54,084 nt of DNA from an uncultured Bacteroidales bacterium (GCA_902793405.1 CADBDH010000016.1:1-54084), one strand, 5' to 3'; shown: positions 44,995-54,083, counted from the stretch's first letter. Notes: generated by a model from the letters alone, not told the origin. Made by a program: numbers and translations.

Positions 44995-46479
44995 ATGAGA
45001 AATATGAAGAGTCATGCTAACCCACATCCTTTAGTTTCTATCATACCGGTAGTTGTGCTAATCGCTCTGCTCGCCGTGGTCATTGCCTTGTTTGGCAGCG
45101 ACTCGTTGAGCGGTGGCAGCCAAATTGCCTTGATTCTGGCTATGGCCGTCTGCGTGTTGATCTCCACCACATTCTATCACGTGCCGTGGCGGGCCTTTGA
45201 GGAACAACTGAACAAGACCATGGGTGGCATTTTCATTACCTTGCTCATTCTGCTTTCGGTGGGTATGCTTGCTGGCTCATGGATGATTAGTGGCGTAGTG
45301 CCCACATTAATCTATTATGGTGTACAAATCCTGTCACCAAAGTTTTTCCTGTTCAGTGCCTGCATCATCTGCGCATTGATCTCGCTGCTCTCGGGCAGTT
45401 CCTGGACGACGATTGCCACCATTGGAGTGGCGCTGTTGGGCATTGGGCAGGCCTTAGGGATAAGCGAGGCATGGACAGCGGGTGCCATCATATCGGGTGC
45501 CTACTTCGGCGACAAGATGTCCCCGTTGAGCGACACGACAATCTTGGCCTCATCCTCGGCAAGGGTGGATATCTTCAAGCATATCCGTTACATGATGTAC
45601 ACCACCGTGCCCACCATTACCATTACGTTGATTATCTTCTTCATCGCCGGACTGGGTCTGAACACTAGCGGAACCCTTCACATCGAGGAGTACACCGACG
45701 GACTTGCCTCCACCTTCAACATCTCGGCCTGGACATTGCTGGTGCCTGTGGTGACCGGTGTGCTTATCGCCAAGCAGGTCCCTTCGTGTATCGTGCTGTT
45801 CATCTCTTCAATCTTGGCTGGCATAATGGCCCTCATTCTTCAACCTCATATCCTGTGTCAGGTTGCCGATGACGCGTCATTGAGCCATGCAGCAGCGCTG
45901 GCCAAAGGCTTGGCCATCACCTTTTACGGCTCTACTGCCGTCGAAACAGGGTCAGCGGCACTTAACGACCTGGTCTCGACAGGCGGTATGGCAGGTATGT
46001 TGAATACCATTTGGCTGATTATCTGCGCCATGTGTTTTGGTTCGGCCATGGTGGCCAGCGGCATGATTTCGAGCATCACGCGTGTCATCATCCGTTGGGT
46101 GCGCTCACGTTTCACTCTGGTGTCATCGACCGTCTGCTCCGGCATTTTCCTGAATATCACCACCGGTGATCAGTTCATCAGCATTGTTCTTGCTGCCGAT
46201 ATGTTCCGTGATGTGTATCAACAAGAGGGCTATGAAGCGCGGCTATTGAGCCGAACTACCGAGGATGCTGCCACGGTAACGTCGGTTCTTGTGCCCTGGA
46301 ACACGTGCGGCATGACCCAGGCGACAGTGCTCGGAGTGCCCACACTCACCTATCTGCCTTACTGCTTCTTCAACTACCTGAGCCCGCTGATGTCGATGTT
46401 CATTGCCGCCATCGGCTGGAAAATCAAGCGTATTGCTACCCAGCCGACAGCGCCAGAAACTGTTGGTTCAGAAAACTGA
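44995..46479 (+). CDS. nhaC: NhaC-type Na+/H+ antiporter
   Basis: The 494-residue membrane protein has 11-12 hydrophobic segments and the NhaC signatures SLLSGSSWTTIATIGVALLGIGQALG, AGAIISGAYFGDKMSPLSDTTILASS and, in the second half, VPWNTCGMTQATVLGVPTLTYLPYCFFNYLSP (quoted in overlapping parts; longest single run here is the motif span, residues about 125-190 and 435-470). It exchanges Na+ for H+ across the inner membrane. The ATG at 44995 or the one at 45004 may be the start. It is the second antiporter of the window, of a different family from NhaD. Confidence 0.93.
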   Translation: MRNMKSHANPHPLVSIIPVVVLIALLAVVIALFGSDSLSGGSQIALILAMAVCVLISTTFYHVPWRAFEEQLNKTMGGIFITLLILLSVGMLAGSWMISGVVPTLIYYGVQILSPKFFLFSACIICALISLLSGSSWTTIATIGVALLGIGQALGISEAWTAGAIISGAYFGDKMSPLSDTTILASSSARVDIFKHIRYMMYTTVPTITITLIIFFIAGLGLNTSGTLHIEEYTDGLASTFNISAWTLLVPVVTGVLIAKQVPSCIVLFISSILAGIMALILQPHILCQVADDASLSHAAALAKGLAITFYGSTAVETGSAALNDLVSTGGMAGMLNTIWLIICAMCFGSAMVASGMISSITRVIIRWVRSRFTLVSSTVCSGIFLNITTGDQFISIVLAADMFRDVYQQEGYEARLLSRTTEDAATVTSVLVPWNTCGMTQATVLGVPTLTYLPYCFFNYLSPLMSMFIAAIGWKIKRIATQPTAPETVGSEN

Positions 46480-46494
46480 TGTGTTTCCTATCCG

Positions 46495-47253
46495 TTATTT
46501 TCCCAGTGTCTTGACGGGGAAATTGAAATAGGTGTCGGGGAAAGGCTCGTTCTTGATGGTGAAATGCCACCACTCGTTGTCCAGGGGCTTGAAACCGTGA
46601 CGCAGCATGGCCGTGCGCAGCACCATACGGTTGTAGAACTGCTCGGATGTCAAACCGCCCTCAACAGGCTGGAATTCCAAGGTCTCGGGATTGCCGCCAC
46701 CAAAATCGGGATGACTCTCGGGCCCGAACCAGTCAAATGTGCCTCCCATGTCCAGTTCCTTGCCGGCCTTCATGTCGACCAACGTCAAATCGACCGTTGA
46801 ACCGCGCGAGTGTCCGCTCTTCTCGGCAACATATTCACCGTCAAACACCTGTTTCTTGGTCAGATTGGGATAGAAATAGGCCTTGGTGATGGTGTCGGTA
46901 GGATCCTGTGCCCATCGCAAGAAATGGTCAACGCCGCGCTGCGGGCGGTAGGAGTCATAAATCTTGAGACAATAACCGTGCTGGCGCAGGTCATCACTCA
47001 CTGCCCGCAGGCTGTCGGCAGCCTCGCGTGTCATGAGCGCAACCGGCTCCTCATAGCCATCGATTCTTGCTCCCACAAAATTGTAGGTGGTGTGGTAACG
47101 AATCTCCAGAATAGCGTCGGGGATGACGTCGGTGATGTTAACAAACTGACTGGAGTCCATCGTTTTATCATAAAGGCGGGCAGCATCTTGCGCACTCTTG
47201 CACGATGATAACAGGCCACAAAAGATCAGTGCGATAGCAAATAGCTTTTTCAT
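46495..47253 (-). CDS. D-Ala-D-Ala dipeptidase, VanX/DdpX-like lipoprotein
   Basis: The 252-residue protein has a lipoprotein signal with lipobox LLSSC (Cys18). The peptidase M15D motifs are complete: Arg103 in YDSYRPQ, zinc ligands His148 and Asp155 in SGHSRGSTVDLT, catalytic Glu227 and zinc ligand His230 in NEWWHF. It cleaves D-alanyl-D-alanine; as a lipoprotein of a Gram-negative it would act in the periplasm on peptidoglycan fragments, for nutrient recovery or recycling, and not as a glycopeptide resistance factor. It is the last gene of a minus-strand group, 29 bases behind the MBL gene. Confidence 0.93.
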   Translation of the reverse strand: MKKLFAIALIFCGLLSSCKSAQDAARLYDKTMDSSQFVNITDVIPDAILEIRYHTTYNFVGARIDGYEEPVALMTREAADSLRAVSDDLRQHGYCLKIYDSYRPQRGVDHFLRWAQDPTDTITKAYFYPNLTKKQVFDGEYVAEKSGHSRGSTVDLTLVDMKAGKELDMGGTFDWFGPESHPDFGGGNPETLEFQPVEGGLTSEQFYNRMVLRTAMLRHGFKPLDNEWWHFTIKNEPFPDTYFNFPVKTLGK

Positions 47254-47282
47254 AATTCTATTATTATAGTTTGTAAGATATT

Positions 47283-47921
47283 CTACAGAAATGGATTAAA
47301 GCGCTTTTCATCGGCAACGGTGGTTGTCGGTCCATGACCAGAGGCAATGACTGTCTCATCGGGCAATGGGTAGATTTTTTCCCTGATGCTGTTGAGTAGT
47401 GTAGCCATGTCGCCGCCCATCAGGTCGGTTCGGCCCACACTGCCGTTAAAAATGGTGTCGCCCGAGATGAGCAGACTGCTTTCGGGCAGGTAAAACGCCA
47501 AGCCGCCGGGAGAGTGTCCCGGCACGTGCAATACCTGGATGGTCTCGTCGCCCAGCGGAATCGTCTCGCCATCCTGGAGATGGCGGTCGAGGGTCAAGAC
47601 TTCGGACTCGATTTTGAGGTGGAACTGTGCTACCTGCTGCGGCAGATTCTGACCCAATTCCTTATCCAAAATGCTGCCACACACATCTGCTCCCGTTTGG
47701 TCGGCCAGCCATCGGGCGCTGGTGACGTGGTCAAGGTGCAGGTGGGTGAGCAGGATGTGCTTGACCTTTAAGTCATTGTCAGCAATGAATTTGGTCACCA
47801 TGTCGCGCTCATCCTGGCGCATCATGCCAGGATCAACGACTACGGCCTCGCGCGAAGCCTCGTCCCACAGGATATACATATTCTCGCCAAACGGGTTGAC
47901 GGTCATCATTGTCGCGTTCAT
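47283..47921 (-). CDS. Metallo-beta-lactamase-fold hydrolase (glyoxalase II-like)
   Basis: The 212-residue cytoplasmic protein carries all metal ligands of the fold: THLHLDH (His60, His62, Asp64, His65), His136 in VPGHSPGG, Asp155 in ISGDTIF and His196 in ASGHGP. The size and motifs fit the single-domain YcbL-like hydroxyacylglutathione hydrolase relatives, without the glyoxalase II C-terminal domain. The thioester or other substrate is unknown. It lies between rsmG (75 bases upstream) and the dipeptidase gene (29 bases downstream). Confidence 0.9.
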   Translation of the reverse strand: MNATMMTVNPFGENMYILWDEASREAVVVDPGMMRQDERDMVTKFIADNDLKVKHILLTHLHLDHVTSARWLADQTGADVCGSILDKELGQNLPQQVAQFHLKIESEVLTLDRHLQDGETIPLGDETIQVLHVPGHSPGGLAFYLPESSLLISGDTIFNGSVGRTDLMGGDMATLLNSIREKIYPLPDETVIASGHGPTTTVADEKRFNPFL

Positions 47922-47996
47922 ATGCTTTTCGTTTTTGTTGTTGGTTTTAAGTTTCTAGTTGGCATCAGCGAATGGGCAGTAGCCGGGACTAAATAC

Positions 47997-48617
47997 TTAT
48001 AACGGCAAGTAGACTACCTTTTTGGTCTTGAAGAAGTCTTCTTTGAAATAGTTGGACAGCTCGTCGATAAGCACCTGGTTTTTGAACTTTGCCACCTCGC
48101 CGCTCAAGTTACCGCCCTTGAGGCAAATCAGTCCGTTGGGCACGGCATTGCGGTCCTCGGCTGCAATCAGACGCTTGACCAGCGGAACCAAGTCGCTCAG
48201 GTCCATTACTGCACGGCTCACCACAAAGTCGAACTTGCCTTTCACTTCCTTGACGTCACTGTGCTGGACAGTGACATTGGTCAGTCCGATGCGCTCGGCG
48301 ATGTCCTGTGCCACCTTTAGCTTTTTGCCGATGCGGTCCACCAGGTGGAAGGTCACCTCGGGGTAGTAAATGGCCAACGGGATACCGGGCAGTCCTCCAC
48401 CCGTCCCCAGGTCCATCACGCGTGTGCCAGGCGTGAACTTGACAAACTTGATCAGACCCAGCGAGTGCAGGAGGTGGTTGACCTCGAGATTGTCGATGTC
48501 CTTGCGTGAGATGACGTTGATTTTGGCATTCCACTCGGGATAGAGCTCCTCGAGTTTTGCCATCTGTTCACGCTGCTGCTCATTGAGCTCAGGGAAGTAT
48601 TTGAGGATGTGTTCCAT
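47997..48617 (-). CDS. rsmG: 16S rRNA (guanine527-N7)-methyltransferase RsmG
   Basis: The 206-residue enzyme has the RsmG N-terminal helices (LYPEWNAKINVISRKDIDN, NHLLHSLGL) and the SAM-binding motif VMDLGTGGGLPGIPLAI, followed by FHLVDRIGKKLKVAQDIAE and FDFVVSRAVMDLSDLV. It methylates G527 in the 530 loop of 16S rRNA; loss gives low-level streptomycin resistance in other bacteria. A TTG at 48626 could add three residues, but the ATG at 48617 is preferred because the upstream gene stops at 48623. Translation is probably coupled to that gene. Confidence 0.96.
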   Translation of the reverse strand: MEHILKYFPELNEQQREQMAKLEELYPEWNAKINVISRKDIDNLEVNHLLHSLGLIKFVKFTPGTRVMDLGTGGGLPGIPLAIYYPEVTFHLVDRIGKKLKVAQDIAERIGLTNVTVQHSDVKEVKGKFDFVVSRAVMDLSDLVPLVKRLIAAEDRNAVPNGLICLKGGNLSGEVAKFKNQVLIDELSNYFKEDFFKTKKVVYLPL

Positions 48618-48622
48618 CGTTG

Positions 48623-49468
48623 TCAATTCAAGCGTTCAAGGATGCTGTTATCGCACTGGAAATCGGTCAAATCACCATAGGGGATGGTGATTTTGGGCTC
48701 GCCAACGGCTTCGACTGCCAGTTCATTGGGCAGATAACTCCATGTCACGCCGTTCTCGTCAAAGAAGAAGTTGCGCGACACAGTGATGTTTTCCACATTG
48801 AAGTATCCCAGGTCGTTCAGCTGCTCGTTGCCTGAGGCATTGTTCTGCTTGAGCAGTTGCTGCTTGAGCAGCTGGCACACGTCAGCAATGGCATCGTCGC
48901 GGAACAGGCGGTTCACGTCGATGTAGGTCTGGCTTTCGACGTCAAAGCTATAGTAGCGGTGAGTCACTGCAGTCACCTTGCTGTTCTTCTTCACGACATC
49001 GACGCGCTCAAAGGTCACCACCCCGTTCTTGTTGTAGATGGGCGTCACACGCGTGCTCGTGGCGTAGTTGATGGTGGTCTGGCCCTCGACGTCGGCTATC
49101 TCGTCGTCGCTCATGGGCTCGTCCATGAAGTCATATTGATGCATGCTGTTGGCCACCGTCTGGCGCAGGGCCTCCCGCAACGAGAGCGAGTCGCCCGACT
49201 CCAGCACATAAGCGGCAAACAGCCGCTGCAGGCTGTCCAGGGCCAGCCCCTCGACAGTGGCTACGGGATAATCGATGACGGCATCGGCCACGATGGTGCA
49301 CACTTCGCCGTTGGAGAGTTTGAAAGTCGACTTGTCGTTCAACTGTTGCGTTTTCACGGTCACTGCAGGCTTGCCGTTATTGGCCTTGCCTTTGCCACCC
49401 TTTGCGCACGACGCAATTAACATCGTGAGAGACAGTAGCATAACTATTGAGAAAAATCTCGTTTTCAT
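48623..49468 (-). CDS. DUF3298/DUF4163-like lipoprotein
   Basis: The 281-residue protein has a lipoprotein signal (MKTRFFSIVMLLSLTMLIASC, Cys at 21). The body has a DUF4163-like part (ATVEGLALDSLQRLFAAYVLES) and the DUF3298 end with VTAVTHRYYSFDVESQTYID, LFRDDAIADVCQLLKQQLLK, NFFFDENGVTWSYLPNELAVEAVG and the closing ITIPYGDL. In other bacteria this pair of domains occurs in RsiV and PdaC-type proteins and may bind lysozyme or peptidoglycan. Whether it does here is open. It ends five bases before rsmG, and TAAATTTG at 49513-49520 is its likely -7 box. Confidence 0.82.
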   Translation of the reverse strand: MKTRFFSIVMLLSLTMLIASCAKGGKGKANNGKPAVTVKTQQLNDKSTFKLSNGEVCTIVADAVIDYPVATVEGLALDSLQRLFAAYVLESGDSLSLREALRQTVANSMHQYDFMDEPMSDDEIADVEGQTTINYATSTRVTPIYNKNGVVTFERVDVVKKNSKVTAVTHRYYSFDVESQTYIDVNRLFRDDAIADVCQLLKQQLLKQNNASGNEQLNDLGYFNVENITVSRNFFFDENGVTWSYLPNELAVEAVGEPKITIPYGDLTDFQCDNSILERLN

Positions 49469-49512
49469 GACTGTTCGGTTTAGTTTATCGTTATAATCTC
49501 GCTAAGGTACGA

Positions 49513-49520
49513 CAAATTTA
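49513..49520 (-). promoter_or_regulatory. Putative -7 box for the DUF3298-rsmG group
   Basis: Reads TAAATTTG on the minus strand, about 45 bases before the ATG at 49468. No clear -33 element. It is divergent from the CvfB promoter. Confidence 0.45.
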
Positions 49521-49531
49521 TCTAAAACCAA

Positions 49532-49562
49532 GTTGAAAAATGGATTTTTTTGACGAACTTTG
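49532..49562 (+). promoter_or_regulatory. Possible promoter for the CvfB-like gene
   Basis: GTTG at 49532-49535 and GAACTTTG at 49555-49562 are 19 bases apart. The -7 box lacks the leading TA. If used, the ATG at 49540 lies before the transcript start and the ATG at 49585 must be the real one. Confidence 0.4.
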
Positions 49563-49584
49563 CAAAAAATATCATGGTTTCAAT

Positions 49585-50412
49585 ATGAAGATTGGAGAAT
49601 ATAACGAGTTGCGCATCAACCGAATGGTTGATTTTGGCGCTTATTTGATTGACGAGGATACCCACGAGGTGCTGTTGCCCAAGCGTTACCTTACCCCCGA
49701 CATGAAGGTGGGCGACACCATCCGTGTCTTTGTCTATAACGACAGCGAGAACAGGCCTGTAGCGACCACCGAGGAGCCCAAGGCCGTGGTGGGTGATTTC
49801 GCCCTCATGCGCGTGAAGGCAGTGAACAAGGTGGGCGCTTTCCTGGATTGGGGTCTGGTCGCCAAGGATCTGTTGGTGCCCTTCAGCGAGCAGCGCGTCG
49901 ACATGCAGGCCGGTCGCAGCTACATCGTGCGCGTCTATCTTGACGAAGCCAGCCACCGCATTGTCGCCAGTGCCAAGCTTGCCAAATTCCTCAATCACAC
50001 TGACCCCGACTACTATCACCGCGAGAAGGTTGAAGTGCTGGTGGTGCAGCGCAGCGACCTAGGCTACCGCGTTATTGTCAACAATGCCCATTGGGGACAG
50101 ATTTACCAGAACGAGACCTATCAGGACGTGAACATCGGTGACCGCTTCACCGCCTTTGTCAAGCAGGTGCGTCCCGACGGCAAGGTCGATGTCACGCTTG
50201 CCAAGATCGAGAAGATGCGCGTCGATGACCTTGCTGACCGTATCCTTGACTACCTGCAGGCCCACAACGGCGAGATGGCACTGACCGACAAGAGTGATCC
50301 CGACGATATCAACAAGGCTTTCAACTGCAGTAAGAAAGACTTCAAGAAGGCCTTGGGCCTGCTGTACAAACAGCAGAAAGTCACCCTGGGCGATACAGTT
50401 AAACTCGTTTGA
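49585..50412 (+). CDS. cvfB: CvfB-like S1-domain RNA-binding protein
   Basis: From the ATG at 49585 the product has 275 residues and starts MKIGEYNELRINRMVDFGAYL, the usual opening of this family; a start at 49540 would add 15 residues without similarity. Several S1/OB folds follow in order: about 1-60 (EVLLPKRYLTP), 65-125 (FALMRVKAVNKVGAFLDWG, DLLVPFSEQ), 140-200 (RVIVNNAHWGQIYQNE) and a winged-helix-like end (ALTDKSDPDDINKAFNCSKKDFKKALGLLYKQ, residues about 228-268). In Staphylococcus CvfB affects virulence gene expression by RNA binding; the role in Bacteroidales is unknown. Length is normal. Confidence 0.88.
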   Translation: MKIGEYNELRINRMVDFGAYLIDEDTHEVLLPKRYLTPDMKVGDTIRVFVYNDSENRPVATTEEPKAVVGDFALMRVKAVNKVGAFLDWGLVAKDLLVPFSEQRVDMQAGRSYIVRVYLDEASHRIVASAKLAKFLNHTDPDYYHREKVEVLVVQRSDLGYRVIVNNAHWGQIYQNETYQDVNIGDRFTAFVKQVRPDGKVDVTLAKIEKMRVDDLADRILDYLQAHNGEMALTDKSDPDDINKAFNCSKKDFKKALGLLYKQQKVTLGDTVKLV

Positions 50413-50418
50413 TATCAT

Positions 50419-50437
50419 ACCGAGGCTGAGCCTCGGT
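50419..50437 (+). terminator. Hairpin behind the CvfB-like gene
   Basis: ACCGAGGC and GCCTCGGT form a perfect 8-bp stem with a 3-base loop, seven bases after the stop. A TTTTT tract comes only 20 bases later, so termination may be weak. Confidence 0.5.
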
Positions 50438-50487
50438 CCATGGGACAGGCGGTCGTTTTTAATAGCAGACATTAATCACTTGACGTT

Positions 50488-51942
50488 ATGGCACATAATA
50501 GAGTATTATTGATAATAATGGCTGTGTGCACCGCTTTCATGGCGGTGGCCGATAATAGCCTGGCCCCGGAGCCCTGTTATCCCATACCTACGCCACAGCA
50601 GGTGGCATGGCAGCAGTTGGAGACATACGCATTCATTCACTTCGGGCTCAACACGTTCAACGACATGGAATGGGGCTATGGCGACACACCTGCAGCCACA
50701 TTCAACCCTACCCGACTCGACTGCGAGCAGTGGGTGCAGACGTTGGTCAAAGCAGGCATGAAGGGTGTGATCCTCACCTGCAAGCACCATGACGGATTCT
50801 GCCTGTGGCCTAGCCGTTATACCGATTATAGTGTTGCCAATTCGCCCTACAAGGGCGACGTGGTGAGGGAACTGTCGGATGCCTGCAAGAAATACGGCAT
50901 CAAATTCGGCGTGTACCTCTCGCCGTGGGACAGGCATCAGGCCAGCTACGGCACGCCCGAGTATGTCACCTATTACTATAATCAGCTGGAGGAACTGATG
51001 ACGCAGTATGGCGACGTGTTCGAGGTGTGGTTTGACGGTGCCAACGGCGGTGACGGATGGTATGGTGGCGCCAGCGAGAAGCGTGAAATTGACCGCAGCA
51101 CCTACTACAACTATCCCAAGGCTTGGGGCATCGTGAACCGCTTGCAACCCGGTGCTGTCATCTTCTCGGACGGCGGTCCCGGTTGCCGATGGGTGGGCAA
51201 CGAGAAAGGCTATGCCAACCCGACCAACTGGTCTTTCCTGCGCATGAAGGAAGTTTATCCCGGCTACCCTGCTTATGAGGAACTGCAGTCGGGCCATGCC
51301 GATGGCGACGGCTGGTGTGCCAGCGAGTGTGACACGTCTATCCGTCCAGGGTGGTTCTACCACGAGAAAGAAGACACCATGGTCAAAACTGTTGACCAAC
51401 TGGTGGATTTATATTATCGCAGCGTGGGCCATAACGGAACCCTTCTGCTCAATTTCCCGGTGAATCGCGAGGGCTTGATTCATCCCGTTGACTCGGCAAC
51501 CGCTGTGCATTGGCATGAACGCATCAACCGCGAATTGGGCAGCAACCTGCTGCAGAAAGCCAAATTCACGGCCACCGACACACGCAACAAGCGTTTCGCC
51601 CCGTCATCGATGGGTGATGGCGATTGGAACACCTATTGGGCTTCCAAGGACGGCGTTACTGCTGCCGACATCGAGATCAAGACAAAGAAAGAGGTCACGC
51701 TCAACCGCATCATGTTGCAGGAATACATCCCACTGGGTCAGCGTGTTGAGGAGTTTGTCATCGAGTACAAGACCTGCTGTGGGAAATGGGTTCCCGTGAT
51801 TGTTGATGAAGAGACCACGACCATCGGCTACAAACGCATTGTCCGCTTTGCCCCAAAGACGGCCAAAGAATGGCGCGTGCGTATCATCAGGTCGCGTGCC
51901 TGCCCGTGCATCAACAATATCGAAGGATATTACAGTGAATAG
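50488..51942 (+). CDS. Alpha-L-fucosidase, family GH29
   Basis: The 484-residue enzyme has a signal peptide (MAHNRVLLIIMAVCTAFMAVA) and the GH29 barrel: FIHFGLNTF, GVILTCKHHDGFCLWPS, YSVANSPYKGDVVREL, FGVYLSPWDRH. The nucleophile is Asp183 in EVWFDGANG. Glu280 in CASECDTSIRPGW is a likely acid/base. The NHDGFCLWPS-type context and the CDTSIRPGWF stretch fit the GH29-B group, which prefers alpha-1,3/1,4 fucose in Lewis-type glycans. The last 120 residues form a discoidin (F5/8)-like carbohydrate-binding domain (GDGDWNTYWASKDGV, EFVIEYKTC). It acts in the periplasm or at the surface on host mucin glycans. The DUF1963 gene follows after 14 bases. Confidence 0.92.
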   Translation: MAHNRVLLIIMAVCTAFMAVADNSLAPEPCYPIPTPQQVAWQQLETYAFIHFGLNTFNDMEWGYGDTPAATFNPTRLDCEQWVQTLVKAGMKGVILTCKHHDGFCLWPSRYTDYSVANSPYKGDVVRELSDACKKYGIKFGVYLSPWDRHQASYGTPEYVTYYYNQLEELMTQYGDVFEVWFDGANGGDGWYGGASEKREIDRSTYYNYPKAWGIVNRLQPGAVIFSDGGPGCRWVGNEKGYANPTNWSFLRMKEVYPGYPAYEELQSGHADGDGWCASECDTSIRPGWFYHEKEDTMVKTVDQLVDLYYRSVGHNGTLLLNFPVNREGLIHPVDSATAVHWHERINRELGSNLLQKAKFTATDTRNKRFAPSSMGDGDWNTYWASKDGVTAADIEIKTKKEVTLNRIMLQEYIPLGQRVEEFVIEYKTCCGKWVPVIVDEETTTIGYKRIVRFAPKTAKEWRVRIIRSRACPCINNIEGYYSE

Positions 51943-51956
51943 TTAATAATTTTTTT

Positions 51957-52796
51957 ATGATGGGAACAGCAAGCGAACGCGCCAAGCGCATAGCCGAGGA
52001 GATTACCCGGCGCACGATGTGTAAGCACTATAGGCTGGTATTGAACGAAGAGCGCCAGCCCACTGTAACGGACAGTAAAATCGGCGGCCGCCCCTACTGG
52101 CCTGCCGGCAAAGCATATCCGTGCGACAGCCAGGGAAAGCCGATGCTGTTTGTCATGCAAATCAACTGTGCCGAGGCGGGTTTGAATGCTCCCCTGCCCC
52201 AGCAAGGCATGTTGCAATGGTTCATCAGCACCAATCCCGATTGTATGTATGGCTGTCAAGGCAATTATGACGAGGAAGGCAAGGGCTTCGCTGTCATCTA
52301 TCATGATGCTATTGGCGAGAATGCCGCTCCCCAGGATGTGCCCACCCATGCCAGCGTTGATAAGAGCCTCACGCCAGTCAAGCGCGAGGTGGCTATAGAC
52401 GTCGAAAAGGAGGACACGGCCATCGGCGTGAGTGATGGCCGCTTCAATAGCCTTTTCTTTGAGATTGTCAAAGAAATTACGGGTGTAGAGCAGTCAGGCA
52501 AGATGTGGTATGAATACCTGGACAATGATGATTGTCTGTACTTCGAGCAAAACCTGGGCATGAAGCGTCCCCGCCATCAGATGCTGGGTTATCCCGTCTA
52601 TTCACAAGATGAAGCGCGCAGTGACATCAAACTTCACGACACGCTATTATTCCAATTGGATTCACAATTCTCGACCCTCGACCGCAAGGAAGTGGTCATG
52701 TGGGGCGACATGGGCAGCGGGTTTATCTTCATCAACCACGAGGACCTCGCCAAGCTTGATTTCTCCCGTTGCTACTACTGCTGGGACTGCGGGTAA
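51957..52796 (+). CDS. DUF1963 (YwqG-like) protein
   Basis: The 279-residue cytoplasmic protein shows the DUF1963 pattern: KIGGRPYWPAGKAYPCDSQGKPM and LFVMQINCAEAGLNAPLPQQG near the start, LQWFISTNPDC, later HQMLGYPVYSQDEAR, LFQLDSQF, VVMWGDMGSGFIFIN and the final RCYYCWDCG. Members often sit near toxins or polymorphic loci and their role is unproven. It follows the fucosidase gene by 14 bases but need not share its job. The two Cys at the end (CWDC) are a feature of this family. Confidence 0.87.
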   Translation: MMGTASERAKRIAEEITRRTMCKHYRLVLNEERQPTVTDSKIGGRPYWPAGKAYPCDSQGKPMLFVMQINCAEAGLNAPLPQQGMLQWFISTNPDCMYGCQGNYDEEGKGFAVIYHDAIGENAAPQDVPTHASVDKSLTPVKREVAIDVEKEDTAIGVSDGRFNSLFFEIVKEITGVEQSGKMWYEYLDNDDCLYFEQNLGMKRPRHQMLGYPVYSQDEARSDIKLHDTLLFQLDSQFSTLDRKEVVMWGDMGSGFIFINHEDLAKLDFSRCYYCWDCG

Positions 52797-52941
52797 ACAA
52801 TTTGCTACTCTAGTTCACGCCAAGACGCTAAGTCTTTCAAACAACTTGAACAAATACCTGGTTAAACAACCATAACAACTCATTTATTATTGGCATCTGC
52901 ACGTTTTGTCATTATGCAAATAATAAATGTATTGAAAAAAG

Positions 52942-52974
52942 GGTGCGCCGCGAATTTTGGTTTCGCGGCGCACC
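52942..52974 (-). terminator. Strong terminator of the mutase gene
   Basis: GGTGCGCCGCGAA and TTCGCGGCGCACC form a perfect 13-bp GC-rich stem with a 7-base loop. On the minus strand a CCCTTTTTTC tract follows. It can also serve the convergent DUF1963 transcript. Confidence 0.88.
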
Positions 52975-53012
52975 TGATTATTTAGGATGTGTGGTTACAC
53001 CGTTCTCAAGGA

Positions 53013-54083
53013 TTACTCCTCGTTGTCGAGAAGGATGTGCATCACCTCGATAGCGCTCTTCATGACGTTGGTGCCAGGGCCAAAGATGGCGGCAACACCT
53101 GCCTTGTAGAGGTAGTCATAGTCCTGCATGGGGATTACACCGCCAGCGGTGACGATGATGTCCTCACGGCCCAACTTCTTGAGTTCCTCGATAACGGCAG
53201 GCACGAGGGTCTTGTGACCAGCGGCGAGCGACGAAACGCCAAGCACGTTGACGTCGTTCTCGACGGCCTCACGGGCACTCTCTTCGGGAGTCTGGAACAA
53301 GGGACCCATGTCCACGTCAAAGCCACAGTCGGCATAGCCGGTGGCAACAACCTTGGCGCCACGGTCGTGACCGTCCTGACCCATCTTGGCAATCATGATG
53401 CGGGGCTGGCGGCCTTCCTTCTTGGCAAAGAGAGCCGTCAAGCGACGAGCCTCCTCCAGGTCGGGATCTGATTTGGTTTCTGCTGAATACACGCCTGAAA
53501 TGGTTTTAACAACTGCTTTGTAACGTCCAACGATTTCCTCGCAAGCGTCTGAGATTTCACCCAGCGATGCGCGGTCCTTAGCGGCCTCGACAGCGAGCTC
53601 GAGCAGGTTGCCCTCACCGGTCTTGACACACTCGGTAATGGCGGCGAGGTCGGCCTTAACCTTAGCCTCGTCACGGTTGGCGCGCAGTTTCTCGAGACCT
53701 TCAACCTGTTCCTTGCGAACCTCGGTGTTGTCAATCTCCAGAATGTCGATGGGAGCCTCTTTCTCGAGGGCATACTTGTTGATGCCGACGATGGTCTGGC
53801 GTCCGCTGTCGATGCGGGCCTGGGTACGTGCGGCAGCCTCCTCGATACGCATCTTGGGCACACCGGTCTCGATAGCCTTGGCCATACCGCCGAGCTTCTC
53901 AATCTCCTCGATGTGAGCCCATGCCTTCTGCACCAGTTCGTTGGTCAGTGCCTCTACATAGTAGGAACCTGCCCAAGGATCGATGACCTTGGTGATATAG
54001 GTCTCCTGCTGGATGTAGATCTGGGTGTTACGGGCGATACGAGCCGAGAAGTCGGTGGGCAGTGCGATAGCCTCGTCGAGGGC
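53013..54083 (-). CDS. mutB: Methylmalonyl-CoA mutase large subunit, C-terminal part (cut by window edge)
   Basis: The visible 356 residues, from ALDEAIALPTDFSARIARN to the end, cover the end of the TIM-barrel domain (TQIYIQQETYITKVIDPWAGS) and the whole cobalamin-binding domain. The B12 motif is complete: DGHDRG (His as lower axial ligand of cobalt), VLGVSSLAAGH and VTAGGVIP. The enzyme turns succinyl-CoA into (R)-methylmalonyl-CoA in the propionate pathway. The gene stops at 53013 before a strong terminator, so it is the last gene of its transcript. The small subunit would lie upstream, outside the window. The next pathway enzyme, mce, is 52 kb away at the other window end. Confidence 0.97.
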   Translation of the reverse strand, partial: ALDEAIALPTDFSARIARNTQIYIQQETYITKVIDPWAGSYYVEALTNELVQKAWAHIEEIEKLGGMAKAIETGVPKMRIEEAAARTQARIDSGRQTIVGINKYALEKEAPIDILEIDNTEVRKEQVEGLEKLRANRDEAKVKADLAAITECVKTGEGNLLELAVEAAKDRASLGEISDACEEIVGRYKAVVKTISGVYSAETKSDPDLEEARRLTALFAKKEGRQPRIMIAKMGQDGHDRGAKVVATGYADCGFDVDMGPLFQTPEESAREAVENDVNVLGVSSLAAGHKTLVPAVIEELKKLGREDIIVTAGGVIPMQDYDYLYKAGVAAIFGPGTNVMKSAIEVMHILLDNEE

